DNA from: Oscillospiraceae bacterium
Lineage (GTDB): Bacteria > Bacillota > Clostridia > Oscillospirales > Oscillospiraceae
Direction of reading: 5' to 3'
Length of the DNA stretch: 10,719 nt
Assembly (NCBI GenBank): GCA_020025345.1
Contig: JAHHSH010000060.1
Span: 1-10,719, forward strand
Part shown: positions 6,471-10,719 of the stretch, piece by piece
How the letters are laid out: every line of letters begins with the position of its first letter
Numbering within the stretch: the stretch's first letter is position 1
Made by a program: the position numbers and the translations under genes
The notes under the pieces: model-generated
Databases searched by the model: none
Told to the model about the DNA's origin: nothing
What the model saw: only the letters and a program-made list of their open reading frames with translations

Positions 6471-7154
6471 ATGGAAATACTGAGAGTTGAACATCTTTGC
6501 AAGACGTACGGTAAAGGTGAAAATGCAGTGAAGGCCTTGGACGATGTGTCCTTCTCCGTGGAGAAGGGGGAGTTTGTCGCCATCATTGGCCCCTCTGGTT
6601 CCGGTAAGTCCACGCTTTTGCATATTTTAGGCGGTGTTGATCACCCTACCTCTGGCAAGGTCTATATGGACGGCAGCGATGTGTATGCCCAGAACGACGA
6701 GCAGCTGGCGGTATTTCGCCGCCGTCAAGTAGGACTCATTTATCAGTTCTACAACCTGATCCCGGTGCTGAATGTGACGGAGAATATCACGCTTCCTGTG
6801 CTGATGGACGGCCGGAAGGTGAACCATGAGCGGCTGGAAGAGCTTTTGGTGACGCTGAAGCTGCAGGGGCGGGAGGATCATTTGCCCAACCAGCTCTCCG
6901 GCGGTCAGCAGCAGCGTGTCTCCATCGGCAGAGCCTTGATGAACGCCCCGGCTGTGGTGTTGGCGGATGAGCCTACCGGCAACCTGGACTCCAAGAATAG
7001 TCAGGAGATCGTCGAGCTGCTGAAAATGTCCAACAAGAAGTACAACCAGACGCTCATTGTCATCACCCACGATGAGAATATCGCCCTGCAGGCCGATCGC
7101 ATCCTTGCCATCGAGGATGGCAAGATCATCCGGGATGAGGTGATCCGCAGATGA
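6471..7154 (+). CDS. ABC transporter ATP-binding protein, MacB/BceA (antimicrobial-peptide type)
   Basis: A 227-residue ATPase of the LolD/MacB/BceA group that drives FtsX-type permeases. These permeases act as mechanotransmitters or detach antimicrobials and lipids from the membrane rather than translocating solutes in the usual way. Visible motifs are Walker A GPSGSGKS (40-47), Q-loop Gln92, signature LSGGQQQ (142-148), Walker B VVLADEPT (162-169, D166/E167) followed by the GNLDS D-loop, and switch His200 in VITHDE. ATG 6471 is chosen because AGGAG at 6456-6460 lies upstream and the N-terminus MEILRVEHLCKTYGKG is standard for the family. An in-frame extension back to 6384 would run through the operator array and promoter. 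The stop overlaps the permease start (ATGA, 7151-7154), so the two are translationally coupled. Expression is expected to be under the neighbouring two-component system. Confidence 0.94.
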   Translation: MEILRVEHLCKTYGKGENAVKALDDVSFSVEKGEFVAIIGPSGSGKSTLLHILGGVDHPTSGKVYMDGSDVYAQNDEQLAVFRRRQVGLIYQFYNLIPVLNVTENITLPVLMDGRKVNHERLEELLVTLKLQGREDHLPNQLSGGQQQRVSIGRALMNAPAVVLADEPTGNLDSKNSQEIVELLKMSNKKYNQTLIVITHDENIALQADRILAIEDGKIIRDEVIRR

Positions 7155-9868
7155 ACGTCTTTCATAAAGTGACGCGGCAGTCCCTCAAGAAGAATAAGAC
7201 ACGTACAGTGGTGACCATCATCGGTATCATCCTCTCGGCGGCTATGATCAGCGCCGTCACCACCTTTACTGCCAGTTTCATGAATTACGCACTGGAAAAC
7301 GCCATCTATACCGATGGCAGCTGGCACGGTATGGCAGAGGATGTGGATGAGCACCGCTATGAGGAGCTCCGGGACAATGAGGAAGTAAAGAAAGCCGCCT
7401 ATTTCCAGCGCCTGGGCTATGCGGCGCTGGAGCAGCACAATAATGAGTTTAAGCCCTATCTCTACCTTTTGGGCAGCGGACCTGCGGCGGAGGAAATGCT
7501 GCCCATCCATATTACCTCCGGACGCTATCCCACCGCGCCCAACGAAATCCTGCTGCCCAATCATCTGATGGAGGATGGGGGCGTCAGCCACAGCATCGGG
7601 GAAACAATCACGCTGGATCTGGGACAGCGTGTGTGGGACGGAGAGATCATGTCCCAGCACAATCCCTGTTACGAATATGAAGACGGGGAGGATGTGCTGC
7701 TGGATGAGACGCTGGAGGTGCGCGAGAGCCGCAGCTATACCGTGGTGGGTTTTTATGACCGCATAAGCTGGCGGATCGAGGACTTTTCCGCCCCCGGCTA
7801 TACGGCCTTGACCGTGGCAGACGAGAACCCGGCTTCCGGTGTCAGCTACGATGTCTATTTTCAGATGAATAAGCCCAGCCGGATTTTTGACTTTATGAAC
7901 GAGCAGGGGCTCTCCGGCACAGAAAACTCCGATGTGCTGATTTTCCTGGGCAGCTCCCGCTACGATAATTTCAGCCAGATGCTCTATAGCCTGGCAACCA
8001 TCGTGATTGCTTTGATCATGTTCGGCTCTGTGGCGCTGGTTTATAACGCGTTTTCCATCTCGGTGTCAGAGCGCACCAAGCAGTTTGGCCTGCTTTCCTC
8101 CATCGGCGCCACCAAAAAGCAGCTGCGGGGCATGGTCTTTTATGAGGCCCTGACCGTAAGCCTTGTGGGAATCCCACTGGGCATTGCCGCCGGTGTAGGA
8201 GGCATCGGCGTGACGCTTCTTTTGCTGGGCGATAAGTTCAGATCCATGGGCTTTGATACGGAGCTGAAGCTCCATGTCTCGCCTGCCGCACTGATTGCCG
8301 CCGCGGCAATCGCACTGGTGACGGTATTCATTTCCGCATGGATCCCCTCCAAGCGCGCTACCCGCGTCTCGGCGGTCGAGGCCATCCGTCAGAATACGGA
8401 TGTGAAGGTGAAGGGCAGAAAGACAAAAACCTCCAAGCTGACCTATCGTGTGTTCGGCCTGCCCGGTGTGCTGGCCAGCAAGCACTATCAGCGCAGCAAG
8501 AAGAAGTATCGCACCACGATTCTGAGCCTTTTTATGAGCATTGTGCTGTTCATCTCTGCCTCCGCTTTCTGCGATTATCTGACGGAATCGGTGCAGGGCG
8601 GCTACAGCAGCAACGGCTTTGACCTGGTGTATACGAACCGCCTGGAGGAAGGAAACAAGACGCCGGAGGAGCTGCGAAAGATCTTCCTCAGCGATGAACA
8701 TGTCTCGCAGGTTGCCTATGTGATCAGCGACTACAACAGCGGATTTCTCGCCTGGGACAGTCTCCGGGAAGAGGCAAAATCGATCTTTTCCGGCCCCTCC
8801 GCCGGTGCTGAAGAGTGGATGGAGGACGGCGGCAAGGACATGGTGCGTATGGCTGCAAAGGTCAATTTTGTGTCGGATGAGGAGTTCCGACAGCTGCTGC
8901 AGCGCTACCATCTCGACGAGAGCAAGTTTATGAACCCGGAAAAACCGCTGGCTATTACGCTGGATAGTTCGGTGGCCTTCCATCAGGAAGAGGGCAAGTA
9001 TAAAAAGACATCTTTCCTGAACCGGGACGACGTCACCATCTGGAGCCAGGATTTACGCAGCTACGAGGGATATCACTATGGCGGAGAGGAGACGGAAGGG
9101 GAACAGACCTTTGTCCTTTATTATAGCGATGCCGATGAAAACGATGTGATGAAAGTGCCCGAGGAGGAGAGTGAGGTCCGCTATCAGCTCCACAGCGGCA
9201 AGACGATCTATGAAGCACCCTACTATATCGAAACCAGTGAGTCCGGGGAGCTCCTGCGGATGATCTACCCCATCAGTCTGATGGATGCGGTGTACCCGGA
9301 GGAATATGTCGATCCCGGTAGAAGAATGGATTTCTGTATGATCTCCGATGATCATGCTGCCAGCTATAAAAATCTGGAAAAAGCGCTGCAGGAGCAAGGT
9401 GTGAGTACCGATAGACTCTATGACTATGCCGCCGATGTGGAGGACAGCCGTAATACTGTGATCATCCTGCGGGTATTTGCCTATGGCTTCATTGTGCTCA
9501 TTTCCCTCATTGCCGCAGCCAATGTCTTTAATACCATCTCCACCAATATCAGCCTGCGCCGCCGTGAGTTTGCTATGCTCAAATCCATCGGCATGAGCGC
9601 TAAGGGCTTCAATCGGATGATGAACTATGAGTGCCTGCTCTATGGCACAAGGGCGCTTTTATATGGCCTGCCGGTGTCCATCGGTGTAACATATCTCATC
9701 TGGCAGTCTGTGGCGCAGGGCTTTGAAACCAACTTCCGCCTGCCGTGGACGGCGATTTTGATTGCCGTGCTCAGCGTATTTGCGGTGGTGTTTGCCACTA
9801 TGGTTTATGCCATGAGCAAGATCAAAAAGGATAACCCCATCGACGCATTGAAAAATGAAAATCTCTAA
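7151..9868 (+). CDS. FtsX-family ABC transporter permease with duplicated TM/extracellular layout
   Basis: A 905-residue permease paired with the preceding ATPase. About eight membrane segments are visible: TM1 at 18-40; TM2-4 near 278-300, 330-355 and 377-400; TM5 at 454-477; TM6-8 near 770-793, 830-852 and 863-888. Two large extracytoplasmic domains lie between TM1 and TM2 (about 41-277) and between TM5 and TM6 (about 478-770). Both halves carry the FtsX-type cytoplasmic motif after their first core helix: SVSERTKQFGLLSSIGATKK in the first, SLRRREFAMLKSIGMSAKG in the second. The chain is thus an internal duplication of a MacB/LolE-like unit. This differs from classic BceB, which is about 650 residues with ten TMs and one large domain. 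The second extracellular domain is rich in Glu/Asp and Tyr. Substrate is unknown; antimicrobial-peptide or envelope-stress function is inferred from the two-component system beside it. Confidence 0.9.
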   Translation: MNVFHKVTRQSLKKNKTRTVVTIIGIILSAAMISAVTTFTASFMNYALENAIYTDGSWHGMAEDVDEHRYEELRDNEEVKKAAYFQRLGYAALEQHNNEFKPYLYLLGSGPAAEEMLPIHITSGRYPTAPNEILLPNHLMEDGGVSHSIGETITLDLGQRVWDGEIMSQHNPCYEYEDGEDVLLDETLEVRESRSYTVVGFYDRISWRIEDFSAPGYTALTVADENPASGVSYDVYFQMNKPSRIFDFMNEQGLSGTENSDVLIFLGSSRYDNFSQMLYSLATIVIALIMFGSVALVYNAFSISVSERTKQFGLLSSIGATKKQLRGMVFYEALTVSLVGIPLGIAAGVGGIGVTLLLLGDKFRSMGFDTELKLHVSPAALIAAAAIALVTVFISAWIPSKRATRVSAVEAIRQNTDVKVKGRKTKTSKLTYRVFGLPGVLASKHYQRSKKKYRTTILSLFMSIVLFISASAFCDYLTESVQGGYSSNGFDLVYTNRLEEGNKTPEELRKIFLSDEHVSQVAYVISDYNSGFLAWDSLREEAKSIFSGPSAGAEEWMEDGGKDMVRMAAKVNFVSDEEFRQLLQRYHLDESKFMNPEKPLAITLDSSVAFHQEEGKYKKTSFLNRDDVTIWSQDLRSYEGYHYGGEETEGEQTFVLYYSDADENDVMKVPEEESEVRYQLHSGKTIYEAPYYIETSESGELLRMIYPISLMDAVYPEEYVDPGRRMDFCMISDDHAASYKNLEKALQEQGVSTDRLYDYAADVEDSRNTVIILRVFAYGFIVLISLIAAANVFNTISTNISLRRREFAMLKSIGMSAKGFNRMMNYECLLYGTRALLYGLPVSIGVTYLIWQSVAQGFETNFRLPWTAILIAVLSVFAVVFATMVYAMSKIKKDNPIDALKNENL

Positions 9869-9883
9869 AGAAAGGGAAGTGGC

Positions 9884-10588
9884 ATGAAGAAGAAAAGAAA
9901 AAAGACTTGGCTGATCGTGCTGCTGTGCGTCATCGTTCTGGGGAGCGCGGCAGTGCTGGGGGTCAACGGCTATGTGAAGAGCGTGGGCGGACGCTATATG
10001 GTGTCCCCGGCGGCCGCTGCCGGAATAGAGGATGTGGACTGCATCATCGTGCTGGGCTGTCAAGTGCGGGATGACGGAACGCCCAGCCCCATGCTGCGGG
10101 ATCGCCTGCGGCGGGCGGCGGAACTCTACGATTTGGGTGCTGCGCCGAAGCTGCTGATGAGCGGCGACCACAGCCGGGAGGATTATGACGAGGTGGGCGC
10201 CATGAAGCGCTTTGCCGTGGAGGCCGGTGTGCCCTCTGCCGATGTCTTTATGGATCACGCCGGGTTCTCTACCTATGAGACGATGTACCGTGCCAAGGAG
10301 ATGTTCGGAGCCCAAAAAGTGCTGGTGGTGACCCAGAAATATCACCTCTATCGTTCCGTGTATATCGCCCGTCAGCTGGGGATGGAGGCCTATGGCGTGG
10401 CCGCCGAAGGCGATAACTATGCCGGGCAGTCCATGCGGGATGCCCGGGAGGTGCTGGCACGGTGCAAGGACTTTGCCGTGGCACTTTGGCAGCCGGAAGT
10501 GGATGGCGTGGGGGAGGTCATCCCTGTGTCCGGAGACGGCGATGTGACCAACGTGTGGCCGCAAAAACCGGCGCAGGCGCTTTCATAA
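9884..10588 (+). CDS. SanA/YdcF-like (DUF218) membrane-anchored protein
   Basis: A 234-residue protein with a basic start (MKKKRKK), one TM helix (about 9-28) and a DUF218 domain (about 53-195) expected outside the membrane. Motifs include CIIVLGCQVRDDGTPSPMLR (53-72), LLMSGDHSREDYDE (about 90-103), DHAGFSTYETMYRAK (124-138) and VVTQKYHLYRS (148-158). These are the conserved acidic, Ser/Thr and His-containing loops of the SanA subgroup. E. coli SanA mutants become vancomycin-sensitive at high temperature, so the family is tied to envelope barrier function; its enzymatic activity is not established. A GGGAAG ribosome site at 9874-9879 precedes ATG 9884, only 15 nt after the permease stop, so it is most likely the last gene of the transporter operon. 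The C-terminal tail (about 205-234) is low in conserved features. Substrate unknown. Confidence 0.88.
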   Translation: MKKKRKKTWLIVLLCVIVLGSAAVLGVNGYVKSVGGRYMVSPAAAAGIEDVDCIIVLGCQVRDDGTPSPMLRDRLRRAAELYDLGAAPKLLMSGDHSREDYDEVGAMKRFAVEAGVPSADVFMDHAGFSTYETMYRAKEMFGAQKVLVVTQKYHLYRSVYIARQLGMEAYGVAAEGDNYAGQSMRDAREVLARCKDFAVALWQPEVDGVGEVIPVSGDGDVTNVWPQKPAQALS

Positions 10589-10623
10589 AATGGGGGGAGA
10601 GCTCCCTCTATATGGTAGGAAGA

Positions 10624-10654
10624 AGAGCCGCCGACCGTAACGGTCGGCGGCTCT
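10624..10654 (+). repeat. Perfect 14-bp inverted repeat after the SanA-like gene (possible terminator)
   Basis: AGAGCCGCCGACCG (10624-10637) and CGGTCGGCGGCTCT (10641-10654) are perfect reverse complements around the loop TAA. The RNA hairpin would be very stable. It is followed by CATTGCAGG, with no T tract, and the reverse strand has only a broken pyrimidine run (TCTTCC). It may still stop or stall RNA polymerase, stabilise the operon's 3' end, or be a protein-binding palindrome. Its place 36 nt after the stop codon favours an operon-end role. Confidence 0.7.
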
Positions 10655-10688
10655 CATTGCAGGAAGAATCGTATTTTGGGTGGTCGTT

Positions 10689-10719
10689 ATGAGAAAAAGA
10701 AGTAAAAAAAGATGTGTGG
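10689..10719 (+). CDS. Possible start of a further gene, truncated by window edge
   Basis: ATG at 10689 opens a frame that stays open to the right edge and encodes MRKRSKKRCV, a basic start like those of membrane or exported proteins. A weak GGGTGG lies at 10678-10683. Ten codons are too few to identify it, and the start itself is uncertain. Confidence 0.3.
   Translation, partial: MRKRSKKRCV

Noticed and set aside
8066..8983. Minus-strand frame of 305 codons opposite the permease
   Set aside because: It lies fully inside the FtsX permease and shows no family motif or start signal.
9659..10564. Long open frame of 301 codons on the minus strand opposite the permease end and SanA-like gene
   Set aside because: It is antisense to two well-supported genes, its product is rich in His/Gln/Arg with no recognisable domain, and no ribosome site or promoter supports it. 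GC-rich third positions commonly leave such frames open.
10591..10607. Short palindrome-like GGGAG-AG-CTCCC after the SanA-like stop
   Set aside because: Only a 5-bp stem with a 2-nt loop, too small to fold as RNA and expected by chance in GC-rich sequence.

Overview
The window looks like a chromosomal segment of a moderately GC-rich Gram-positive anaerobe of the Clostridia, probably an Oscillospiraceae/Ruminococcaceae-type gut bacterium. This rests on group II ECF transporter genes, an intramembrane-type sensor kinase next to an FtsX-type ABC transporter, strong GGAGG ribosome binding sites, tightly packed co-directional genes, and the style of the proteins. The genus cannot be fixed from sequence reading alone. 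All genes lie on the + strand and nearly every base is coding.

Region 1 (1-4045) is the distal part of a vitamin-uptake operon. It holds the C-terminus of a DUF4430 (transcobalamin-C-terminal-like) protein, then the ECF transmembrane subunit (EcfT), a single polypeptide carrying both ECF ATPase domains (EcfA1-EcfA2 type), and a long membrane protein whose C-terminal half is an ECF S component, probably of the cobalamin/CbrT type. Genes overlap or abut, and the unit ends in a clear intrinsic terminator. Cobalamin or a corrinoid is the favoured substrate, by inference.

Region 2 (about 4046-6381) starts with a sigma-A-type promoter. It encodes a LURP-one/Tubby-fold protein, an OmpR/PhoB-family response regulator and a small two-TM sensor histidine kinase with almost no extracellular domain. 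The kinase stop codon lies in the loop of a terminator-like hairpin.

Region 3 (6382-10588) begins with the most interesting regulatory signal here: four heptamers spaced exactly 11 bp apart, ending 10 bp before a -10 element. This is the geometry of a PhoB/OmpR-class activator site. Behind it lie a MacB/BceA-type ABC ATPase, a 905-aa duplicated FtsX-type permease and a SanA/YdcF-like protein. The natural reading is a cell-envelope stress or antimicrobial-peptide module: the kinase senses in the membrane, the regulator binds the 11-bp array, and transporter plus SanA-like protein are induced. The lipid-fold LURP-one protein is co-transcribed with the sensor system.

Region 4 (10589-10719) holds a perfect 14-bp inverted repeat and possibly the first codons of another gene. 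No tRNA, rRNA, CRISPR array, insertion sequence or phage gene was seen.
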